Positions 42,203 through 48,889 of a stretch of 64,000 bases of DNA are shown here, piece by piece. Within the stretch, counting starts at the first letter, position 1, and each line of letters begins with the position of its first letter. The translations under genes were made by a program, and so were the position numbers. Under the pieces are notes generated by a model, which saw only the letters and a list, made by a program, of their open reading frames with translations, was not told the origin of the DNA and ran no database searches. Origin of the DNA: UBA6168 sp964508135 (GTDB taxonomy: Bacteria > Bacteroidota > Bacteroidia > Chitinophagales > Saprospiraceae); NCBI GenBank assembly GCA_964508135.1, contig CAZDSU010000028.1:11096-75095 (forward strand). The letters are read 5' to 3'.

Positions 42203-44056
42203 TTAGGACTTTTTTGGGAGAATCAATGGCTCCAAATCCAGCCGTTGTCGCCATTCATTCAGTTTTACGGGGTCTTCGAGCGGGTACATTTCGATTTTAT
42301 CACCCTTTTCATCCAAAACTTTAAACTGGGTCCCATATCGTTGTGGTTTATCGAGCAATATTTGCAAACGGTCGTACATCGTGGCATAATATATCCATTC
42401 TGCTTCTCCCTCCATACAGCGTTCCTCCACAATGGGGATGAAATGCGACAGTGTGGTCGTGTCCAAACGGTGGTTGACAATCAGGAATGCTGCCTTGGCT
42501 GCCCGTTCGCCTACTTCCGAGGATTTAGGCCAGCCGTTTTTGTCCATAATTTTCATTAATGCCGAATAATTCGATTCGTCGGCACTGTAATCATTGGCCG
42601 TGGCTACTGAAAAATCAACGTTCCAACGGCTGTCCGTACTGTCCATTTGTGCATAATAGCTGTTCAAATTCTCGATATAATATTGCAGCGTCCGAGGCTT
42701 TTGGTCTTCTGCCCACAGGGAATCCAATTGAAAAGCTATATCTGGCTTTTTAAATTGAGAATAACTTTCTTTTACTCTTTTATGAATGGGCTTCCAGCGC
42801 TGGTCGTTCATTAAAATATACAGCCGTGGGTCATTTAACATCCATATTTTCTTCCTGTCGGGAGCCATAAGCAACCATGTGTTCAAGGATTTATAAGCGG
42901 CCTCTTTTTTCCCATCAAAGACGGCCTCCAATAAATGTCGGTAAATGACATTATCCAATTCTACATCAATTTGGCTCAGTGATACACGGCGGTTTAGCCG
43001 CCGCCCCTCGGTGGTTTTATTAGAGGCAACAGGGCCAGAACGGCCCAGTCCATACCTTGCAAACCGGATTCGGGGGATGCGATGCTTCTCCTCCAAGTAG
43101 CGCAACACGCTTTCCACCCTTGCTTCTGAAAGGTTTTTGTGGTTTTCGCCGATGCTGTCCGTATGCCCGGTGATGAGGAAGGCGACCTTCGGGCTTGTTT
43201 TTGCCCGCAGGGCGAAGGAATCCAGCTCGGCACAAGCGGCGGCGGTCAGGCTGCTGTCTCCCGTTTCAAAATAACAGTTGGCACCTTCGATTTCGTCGGA
43301 CAGGGGCGCTTCTCCCGGCTTGTACTTGCAGTGCGGCGTGGCTAAAGCGCCTTGCTGTTCTGCGGCACTTATTTCTGTGACACTGATGTCGTCTATATAA
43401 AAAACATTATCGTGGATAAAAGAGTGTACGGGCGGCCCATCCGTTCCGCGGAACACACCGAACACCAAGAATTGCAGCCGACACAATGGCCTCACCAACC
43501 ATTTCACCTGCCGCCATGACCCAATCACAGCAGTGTCCAGCACAAAAGCGGAACCTTCGAACATGCCCCCTCTTGGGTTGCGCACCACATCCGGGTACAG
43601 CGAAAACCCGATATGCTTGACATATTCCGGGTCGTCGGGCGGGAGGATGTTCAGCCAGCAGGATACTTCATATACTTTGCCCATTTCCAGCGGGGTTTTC
43701 AACTTGGTACCGAGGTAGGAGGAACAGCCACGGGTTTCATGGTCCCAGTCCAGGCAGTTTGCGCCGTATTGCAACTCTATCATCGTGCACCCCGTGTGTG
43801 GTTCCACTTTTCCATAGCGGCACCTCCTGTGGTATATGTCATCGGCGGTTGTTAGGTGTTTGCAGTCGCAAATCCGGACCTGCGAATTCAATATCCGCCA
43901 AGGCTTCATCGCTAATGCAAATTCGTCATCCCGGCCAGTGGGCAAATATTCCAACGGTGGATGGTCTTCAAAACTGGGGTTTTGTAAGAGATTTTGAGCA
44001 AAAACCGAAAAAACCGAGGCAAGAAACAAAAAGAGAAACTTGTATTTTAAGCGCAT
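42203..44056 (-). CDS. OmpA-family protein with C-terminal DUF6624-like domain
   Basis: A 617-residue exported protein: signal peptide 1-20 (SVFAQ), an N-terminal carbohydrate-binding-like beta domain (about 22-240, NLLQNPSFED...) of the kind seen before OmpA domains in this group, an OmpA peptidoglycan-binding domain (about 260-370; ITGHTDSIGENHKNLSEARVE, then NRRVSL), and a helical C-terminal domain with DKNGWPKSSEVGERAAKAAFLIV, HFIPIVEERCMEGEAEW, MYDRLQ and PQRYGTQF, which follows the DUF6624 pattern. It likely anchors to peptidoglycan; the role of the tail is unknown. Confidence 0.85.
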   Translation of the reverse strand: MRLKYKFLFLFLASVFSVFAQNLLQNPSFEDHPPLEYLPTGRDDEFALAMKPWRILNSQVRICDCKHLTTADDIYHRRCRYGKVEPHTGCTMIELQYGANCLDWDHETRGCSSYLGTKLKTPLEMGKVYEVSCWLNILPPDDPEYVKHIGFSLYPDVVRNPRGGMFEGSAFVLDTAVIGSWRQVKWLVRPLCRLQFLVFGVFRGTDGPPVHSFIHDNVFYIDDISVTEISAAEQQGALATPHCKYKPGEAPLSDEIEGANCYFETGDSSLTAAACAELDSFALRAKTSPKVAFLITGHTDSIGENHKNLSEARVESVLRYLEEKHRIPRIRFARYGLGRSGPVASNKTTEGRRLNRRVSLSQIDVELDNVIYRHLLEAVFDGKKEAAYKSLNTWLLMAPDRKKIWMLNDPRLYILMNDQRWKPIHKRVKESYSQFKKPDIAFQLDSLWAEDQKPRTLQYYIENLNSYYAQMDSTDSRWNVDFSVATANDYSADESNYSALMKIMDKNGWPKSSEVGERAAKAAFLIVNHRLDTTTLSHFIPIVEERCMEGEAEWIYYATMYDRLQILLDKPQRYGTQFKVLDEKGDKIEMYPLEDPVKLNEWRQRLDLEPLILPKKS

Positions 44057-44106
44057 CTTAAAATCATTTACTGCCTAATGGAACGCCTTGGGAAAGTAAC
44101 GCGGGG

Positions 44107-45672
44107 TCACATCCACTCCCGTTCATCCGTTTCCACTTTGTACAGCACAAAATCCTGCACCGCCGCCGCCTTGGGCACGGGGATATACGGTATCCGAACC
44201 GCCCCTGCCGCCGTGTGGAACGTCAATTGGGCGAGGCCGGTCTCCTTGCTGAAAAAGCCCCGGCGGGCGCTCACGGACTGTACTTTGTGCCATTGGAGCA
44301 GCACGGATTTGCGTTGCATAACGCCCCACTCCGCCCGCAGTCCCTGCTCGCTGACCTGCCAGCGCCAGGTGCGTTGGTACCGATGGGCGAGCCACCAAGC
44401 CACCAGCAGCCAGGCGAGCCAGACGAGCGACCAACTGCCCAGCCACGACTTCGTGATTTGCACCAAAATGAAGGCGGGCAACGGGCCGAGCTGGAGGAAG
44501 CGTAGCCAAATATTGAAGGGTGCTATGCCGTGGGGTTCCCAAGCTAGGTCTTTTTCTTCGGGAAAATAGGCTTCCCGCACTGCCGACAATTGCGGTTCGT
44601 AGCAGCCGGGCAGTCCGACCGAAAGTTTGCCCGTCACCTGTACGCTGGCGGCTTGCGGCATCATCACTTTGTTCATTTTGAACAGGCGCATGAGCGGGCT
44701 GCTGCTCCACTGCACGTACTGGATTTTGGTCAACACCGCCGACACTTCCTGCCGGGTGAACAGGCCGCTCACGATTTTGAAGCCCCGCTCGGTGCGCCAA
44801 AAACGAAGGTCAAAATACTGCAATACCGTGCGGCCCAAGGTGCCCAAAAGCGAGACGAACAACAAAAATGGCACCCCCACCAGCAACCATGAAAGCAAGT
44901 CCGAACCGTCCGTGGTGCCGAGCCACCAGGTCATTCTTTTCTCAAAATCGAGGCCCAGTGCCCGCTCCACATCGTCGGCGAAGCTGATCACGAACGCCAT
45001 CAGGATGCCCGCCGTGCGCAGGTGGTTTTGGCTGGCACCAATTTTTACGAGGTCGAGGGGACGGAGGCGGAAGATTTCGGATTGGGGATTGCGGATTTCG
45101 GATTGAGGCGGTGGCTCAGCACCATTGCCTTCCCATTCATCACCCGCCAAGTTAGACTGCCAACTGCCATCCCGAATGGTCGGGACAAGACCTGACGAAC
45201 TGCCAACTTCTTTCTGCCGCCTACCAACCACGTCCCGCAACAACTCGGCGTCCGGTTTGCTGATGGCATGGAGGCTGAATTCCTTGCCAGCCGAGCCTGC
45301 CGTGTCAATATCCACAGCCACGACGTTGAAAAGCTGGTGGACGATGTTTTGGCGGAAATTGACGGTTTGGACACGGTCGAGCGGCACGTTGATTTTGGAT
45401 TTGCGGAACACGCCTTTTTCCAGCACCAGTTCACCGTCTTTTATGTAAAAATAGAGGTTGAAATAATTGAGCAGCGACATGGCTGCGGTGAAAATGGCCA
45501 GCCCGATGAAGATGAACGCGTAGGTGTCGAAATTGCTTTTTTTGTTGAAAACGAACACCAGTATCACCACCCAAAGTTGCCGTACCAGCATCTTGAGCAC
45601 CCCGCCAAGGATGAAGATAATGGCCGCCGATGACTGTCGGGTGGGCTGGGAGAATGGGTGGGATTCGGTCAT
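44107..45672 (-). CDS. PH-domain membrane protein, YdbT-like
   Basis: A 521-residue inner-membrane protein with bacterial PH (DUF304) domains alternating with helix pairs: helices about 28-42 and 50-68, PH1 about 70-145 (KINVPLDRVQTVNF), helices about 215-235 and 255-275, PH2, helices about 405-430, PH3 (SVSARRGFFSKETGLAQL). YdbT-type proteins act with YdbS-type partners; their biochemical role is unclear. Between PH1 and the second helix pair lies a low-complexity linker (about 170-202) encoded by heptamer microsatellites. The YdbS-like partner is at 46422-46955, beyond a toxin-antitoxin pair. Confidence 0.86.
   Translation of the reverse strand: MTESHPFSQPTRQSSAAIIFILGGVLKMLVRQLWVVILVFVFNKKSNFDTYAFIFIGLAIFTAAMSLLNYFNLYFYIKDGELVLEKGVFRKSKINVPLDRVQTVNFRQNIVHQLFNVVAVDIDTAGSAGKEFSLHAISKPDAELLRDVVGRRQKEVGSSSGLVPTIRDGSWQSNLAGDEWEGNGAEPPPQSEIRNPQSEIFRLRPLDLVKIGASQNHLRTAGILMAFVISFADDVERALGLDFEKRMTWWLGTTDGSDLLSWLLVGVPFLLFVSLLGTLGRTVLQYFDLRFWRTERGFKIVSGLFTRQEVSAVLTKIQYVQWSSSPLMRLFKMNKVMMPQAASVQVTGKLSVGLPGCYEPQLSAVREAYFPEEKDLAWEPHGIAPFNIWLRFLQLGPLPAFILVQITKSWLGSWSLVWLAWLLVAWWLAHRYQRTWRWQVSEQGLRAEWGVMQRKSVLLQWHKVQSVSARRGFFSKETGLAQLTFHTAAGAVRIPYIPVPKAAAVQDFVLYKVETDEREWM
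45064..45110. repeat. ATCCGAA-type heptamer microsatellite inside a coding sequence
   Basis: About five heptamers (GATTTCG, GATTGGG, GATTGCG, GATTTCG, GATTGAG) lie in the YdbT-like gene. On the coding strand they give PQSEIRN then PQSEIFR, a seven-residue period. CTGCCAA-like units occur nearby (about 45158-45215). Confidence 0.85.
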
Positions 45673-45684
45673 TTCTAGGATATA

Positions 45685-46113
45685 CTATAAGTGCTGTACG
45701 ATTTCTAAAAATTCACCAATCGAAACCACGTTGAACTTAGGGAAAGGCAAGGACTTTGATATCCTGAAATCCCTATCATTTGTGACTAAATAGTGGGCAT
45801 TGGCGGCAAAAGCGCAGTCGGCAAACTTGTTGTCGTCGAGGTCGGGGTAAATCAAGCGCAATTGAAAGTAGGTGTCCACTTTGTACGCGTTTTGCAAAAG
45901 CATCAAGGCGCCGATATTGGTTTCAGCCGTTTCCCGGTCAAAAATTTGGGTGATTTTTTCCTCATACTCCAAGAGGATATCGTTGGTAAGGTAAAGGTCA
46001 TATTTGCCATCAAATAACTGCTGCAAGATGGCGCGGTAGGGAGAGCGCCTCGAAACTGAACTGAGAACGATGTTGGTGTCCAGTACTACGCGGATTAAGC
46101 TACTCATCGCCAC
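45685..46113 (-). CDS. PIN-domain toxin (COG1569-type)
   Basis: A 142-residue PIN ribonuclease: VVLDTNIVLSS (first Asp), ILLEYEEKI (Glu), PDLDDNKFADCAFAANAHYLVTNDRDF (Asp cluster; positions about 90-116). Family proteins are annotated as toxin component of a toxin-antitoxin pair. The start overlaps the end of the upstream gene by about 14 bases, either at the ATG at 46113 or at 46107. The gene lies between two PH-domain genes that normally neighbour each other. Confidence 0.88.
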   Translation of the reverse strand: MAMSSLIRVVLDTNIVLSSVSRRSPYRAILQQLFDGKYDLYLTNDILLEYEEKITQIFDRETAETNIGALMLLQNAYKVDTYFQLRLIYPDLDDNKFADCAFAANAHYLVTNDRDFRISKSLPFPKFNVVSIGEFLEIVQHL

Positions 46114-46318
46114 TTATCCATTTTTTTAAGGTTTCTTCCGAATAACCTTTTTCGTCCCAGATTTTGTCGGCCCTATCGCTTGCTTTTTCGAAAAGGTATT
46201 TGGCAATCATCCGCTTGATGTCGGGAAGGTATTCGTCAGGCACTCCTACGGAATACAGCTTTAACAGCTCGACTTGGATGTTTGAAAGCGGCGGTTGAAT
46301 TGTAGTTTGCATGGTCAT
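46100..46318 (-). CDS. Probable antitoxin of the PIN toxin (about 72 aa)
   Basis: A small charged protein overlapping the toxin start, as antitoxins do. It has an N-terminal segment (PPLSNIQVELLKLYSVGVPD) and helices with DIKRMIAKYLFEKASDRADK and a C-terminal EETLKKWISGDE tail. No named antitoxin family is recognised with certainty. The start may be the ATG at 46318 or at 46312. Confidence 0.72.
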   Translation of the reverse strand: MTMQTTIQPPLSNIQVELLKLYSVGVPDEYLPDIKRMIAKYLFEKASDRADKIWDEKGYSEETLKKWISGDE

Positions 46319-46421
46319 CAATTTTTTACAAAGTTAGTGCTTTTTTCATGGTTGGTTTTTTCGCTCATCCATAAAAGCGCCTTGCCGTTCAATCTGAAAT
46401 CCCTGCCTACCGTCAGGCAGG

Positions 46422-46955
46422 TCAAATCAATTCCCCCTCCTTCCCAACTCCCCCAATCTTCCCTGTGATAAATTCCTTCACCCGCTCCGCCTCCGCCATT
46501 GTCAGCCCCTCGATGCTGAGGTCGCTGCCACTGCCACCAGCGGTGTAAACCTTGAGCGTGGCCAGCCCGAAGGCACTCTCCACCGGGCCCCGGCTGATTT
46601 CGCAGTGCTGCATCCGGTTGAACGGGATGGCCGTAAGGGTGCGCCACCAGACCCCGTGCTTGTGCAAGATGTCGTGCTCCCGAAGGGCATAGCCTTCGGC
46701 GGCAAACCGCTTCATGGCCACCTTCATTCCCAGCAAAAAAAGCACTGCCCACACCCCCAACAGCATCCAACTGAGCCAAGGCATTCTGAAAGGATTTACG
46801 AAGTAAAAGGCAAGCCAGCCCAGCAGCAAAAAGGCGAAAAGTATGCTGGTCGCAATGACCTCCACCATGCGGTAGGACGGGGAAAGCCGCTGAAAATCAA
46901 CAGCTTCGGCATGTGGCAAATCGGTCACGGCCACTTGTGCGTTTTCAAAAATCAT
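46422..46955 (-). CDS. PH-domain membrane protein, YdbS-like
   Basis: A 177-residue protein with two membrane helices (about 33-53 and 60-78) and one bacterial PH domain (about 85-175): YALREHDILHKHGVWWRTLTA, IPFNRMQHCEISRGPVESAFGLATLKVYTAG (in two parts), ending in LTMAEAERVKEFI. This pattern defines the YdbS partner of YdbT. The two genes are separated here by the 45685-46318 toxin-antitoxin module. Confidence 0.9.
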   Translation of the reverse strand: MIFENAQVAVTDLPHAEAVDFQRLSPSYRMVEVIATSILFAFLLLGWLAFYFVNPFRMPWLSWMLLGVWAVLFLLGMKVAMKRFAAEGYALREHDILHKHGVWWRTLTAIPFNRMQHCEISRGPVESAFGLATLKVYTAGGSGSDLSIEGLTMAEAERVKEFITGKIGGVGKEGELI

Positions 46956-46958
46956 TTT

Positions 46959-47038
46959 ATTGGATTGTTGGATTGTTGGATTGTTAAATTGTTGTCGTTA
47001 CATGGGTAACAATTCAACAATATAACAATCCAGCAATT
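46959..47038. repeat. TTGGATTG octamer array with inverted partner
   Basis: Three TTGGATTG units and a TTAAATTG face AACAATTC, AACAATAT and AACAATCC units across a GTTAC/GTAAC centre. It can form an imperfect hairpin between the small lipoprotein gene and the YdbS-like gene. Confidence 0.75.
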
Positions 47039-47341
47039 TTAAGCTTTCCTCTTCGATTTATTGCCCGCCAAGATGCCCCATCCGCCAGAGCCTAACAGGA
47101 AGCCGAAATCGTACCAGCCGCCGCTGTTGTTGACGGCGTAGATGGCCACGTTGTCGTCGAACAGGCTGACGATGAAGCTGATGGGCGTGATGAAGCCGTG
47201 CAGCAGCCCGAAAAGGAAGCCGTACTGCTCGCCTTTGAGGCATTCTTGCACAGGTTCGACGTTTGCGCAGGAGGCGAAGGCGAACATGAGCAGCGCCAGG
47301 GCGCTGAAAATCAACAGTTTGGACGTGAGTTTGCTTTTCAT
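47039..47341 (-). CDS. Small lipoprotein (100 aa)
   Basis: A short exported protein with a lipoprotein signal (LLIFSALALLMFAFASC, Cys near residue 25). The mature part is hydrophobic: FGLLHGFITPISFIVSLFDD, then VNNSGGWYDFGFLLGSGGWG, and a basic tail (NKSKRKA). The same pattern of a GFI/PISFI helix and a GW-rich end is common in small uncharacterised membrane lipoproteins. The ATG at 47341 is chosen because it starts the signal peptide directly. Confidence 0.78.
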   Translation of the reverse strand: MKSKLTSKLLIFSALALLMFAFASCANVEPVQECLKGEQYGFLFGLLHGFITPISFIVSLFDDNVAIYAVNNSGGWYDFGFLLGSGGWGILAGNKSKRKA

Positions 47342-47464
47342 GTTTGAATTTTTTAAGTGGGCGAACAATGGAAAAATGGAAATTGGTCGCATCCCATTTT
47401 TCGTTTTGTCAAAGGTAGAAATTCTGTGGACATTGGGTTTCGACCGTTGGTAAGTTTTGGCGAC

Positions 47465-47497
47465 AGCGATACGATTGCTCGAAGCAATCGTATCGCT
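47465..47497. repeat. Perfect palindrome with 15-bp arms
   Basis: AGCGATACGATTGCT, a 3-base centre CGA, then AGCAATCGTATCGCT. It has no T run and is only 17 bp from the terminator at 47506-47545. Confidence 0.85.
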
Positions 47498-47505
47498 TTG
47501 CACTC

Positions 47506-47545
47506 AAAAAAAAGTGGCAACTGCTCGCTACCGAACAGTTGCCAC
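47506..47545 (-). terminator. Terminator of the adhesin-PorP operon
   Basis: GTGGCAACTG pairs with CAGTTGCCAC around a 12-nt loop. On the minus strand it is followed by a run of eight T. Confidence 0.78.
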
Positions 47546-47636
47546 ACCAGGATGTTCAAAAGAGAAAATCCATTATCGCCTCATTTTTGGCTCAGGACAT
47601 TTTTGCGTGAAAACATCAATATTTCAAGCTATCGCA

Positions 47637-47730
47637 GCCCCTTATCGCCGCCTTCGGCGGCTCTTCGGGGGAGAGAGCCTTGGGGGCGGCGCAGCCGCCC
47701 CCACCCCCCTAGCTTTTCACGCTAAACCTA
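47637..47730. repeat. GC-rich dispersed palindromic repeat, copy 2
   Basis: Starts AGCCCCTTATCGCCGCCTTC and shows the same layout as 3826-3911: GCCGCCTTCGGCGGC, CGGGGGAGAG, a GGGGGCGGC-GCA-GCCGCCCCC hairpin, and an end near AAACCTA. Confidence 0.65.
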
Positions 47731-47746
47731 CTTGAACCTCATTTTC

Positions 47747-47908
47747 TTACTCATCCGAAACCACAATCTTCACCGTATGCACTTGGTTCACCGAACGCAG
47801 ATTGATGAAATAAATGCCCGGTAAAAAGCCCGTGAAATCCAGTTGGGTGATATAGTGGTCTTCTCCTTCCAGCTCGTCTTGTTCAAATATTAGACCCAAG
47901 AACTTTTG
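47747..47908 (-). pseudogene. Orphan T9SS type-A sorting-domain remnant
   Basis: The 53 codons directly after the PorP/SprF stop, in the same frame, end in DFTGFLPGIYFINLRS then VNQVHTVKIVVSDE. This is the last part of a T9SS type-A C-terminal sorting domain (PGIYF...K.V). No start codon, signal peptide or cargo precedes it. It is therefore a leftover of a lost secreted protein, or less likely a read-through tail. Confidence 0.65.
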
Positions 47909-48859
47909 TTATTTGCCCCACGCATAGCTCAAGTTCAGTTCATGTGTTGTGCCAAGTACGTTGCCAAATGGTGATAAATTGTAGTCAAAACCATAACCGA
48001 CGCGCAGCACTGCATCTTCAAGGTGGAACAATTGGCTCATTATCATGCCCATTTCGAGGTGCAGGTTGCGGGAAGTCGAGTAACCAAAGCCCATCCAGAA
48101 GTTGTTCACAAACTTCTGCCGCAAGTTGAAGTCCACCTGCATCGGGGCATTCTGCGCATATTTCACCCAAATGGACGGCTCCAAAAAGCCTTGTTGCCCT
48201 ACGGCAAAAATGGCCCCGCCATTGGCATAGACGTGCGCCACCCGTTTGATGGAAATAATGTCATTTGCCGCAGTCTCGAACTTGGCACTCAGGCCGAACG
48301 TTTGCGGAATTGACAGGCCTGCATACCATTTGGTGCCCGTTTCGGGGTAGTAGGTCAGGTTCACGCCTATGCCGAAATCGGGCAGCAGGCTGGTTTGCCT
48401 ATCTCCTTGCAGGATATCTTCCGGTTCAAATTCCAGTTCCTCGTTTTTGAGGCGGTACTGGACCAAACCGCCCGTGATGCCAATACCGAGCAGCAGGTTG
48501 CCGTCGGCAGCAGGGCGAAGTTGGTAGGAGTACCGCCCGTACAAACCGATGAGGTTGTTGGCGCCCACCTTGTCATTGAACAGCATTCCGCCGAAAGTCG
48601 AAAGGTTTTTGTCTTCCCGCACCCGCTCATAGCGGGCAAGCCCTGTCCTCGGTGCATCCTCGATGCCCAGCCATTGCAAGCGGTAGGTCAATCCTGCAAC
48701 TTGGTTCATGTTGTACTGCAAGTAGTCCACTGGGATTGCCGCTGGGTTCAGGTAGGTTTGCAACTCAGTATACTGGGTGAAAAGAGGCAGCTGCTGGGCC
48801 TTAAGCGCCATTTTACCGAAGGAAAAAAATAGGGTCAAAACAAAAACTACATGCTTCAT
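47909..48859 (-). CDS. PorP/SprF family type IX secretion system membrane protein
   Basis: A 316-residue outer-membrane barrel with a signal peptide (1-21). It starts QQLPLFTQYTELQTYLNPAAI, the PorP/SprF hallmark near the N-terminus, followed by barrel strands and ending NLSYAWGK. Such proteins (SprF in Flavobacterium johnsoniae) are needed for export or anchoring of the neighbouring type-B CTD protein. It lies 30 bp after the large HYR/PKD adhesin gene on the same strand, so the two form a cognate pair. Confidence 0.93.
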   Translation of the reverse strand: MKHVVFVLTLFFSFGKMALKAQQLPLFTQYTELQTYLNPAAIPVDYLQYNMNQVAGLTYRLQWLGIEDAPRTGLARYERVREDKNLSTFGGMLFNDKVGANNLIGLYGRYSYQLRPAADGNLLLGIGITGGLVQYRLKNEELEFEPEDILQGDRQTSLLPDFGIGVNLTYYPETGTKWYAGLSIPQTFGLSAKFETAANDIISIKRVAHVYANGGAIFAVGQQGFLEPSIWVKYAQNAPMQVDFNLRQKFVNNFWMGFGYSTSRNLHLEMGMIMSQLFHLEDAVLRVGYGFDYNLSPFGNVLGTTHELNLSYAWGK

Positions 48860-48889
48860 TTTTGATAAATTTTGTGTGTTGAAAAAAGC

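Larger units (their letters stand above)
47342..47746. other. 405-bp intergenic region with hairpins and a dispersed repeat
   Basis: No gene. It holds a perfect 33-nt palindrome (47465-47497), a leftward terminator (47506-47545) and copy 2 of the GC-rich repeat (47637-47730). Confidence 0.55.

Noticed and set aside
47357..47725. 122-codon plus-strand frame in the repeat-rich gap
   Set aside because: It runs through a palindrome, a terminator and the GC-rich repeat, and ends in a proline-rich low-complexity tail.
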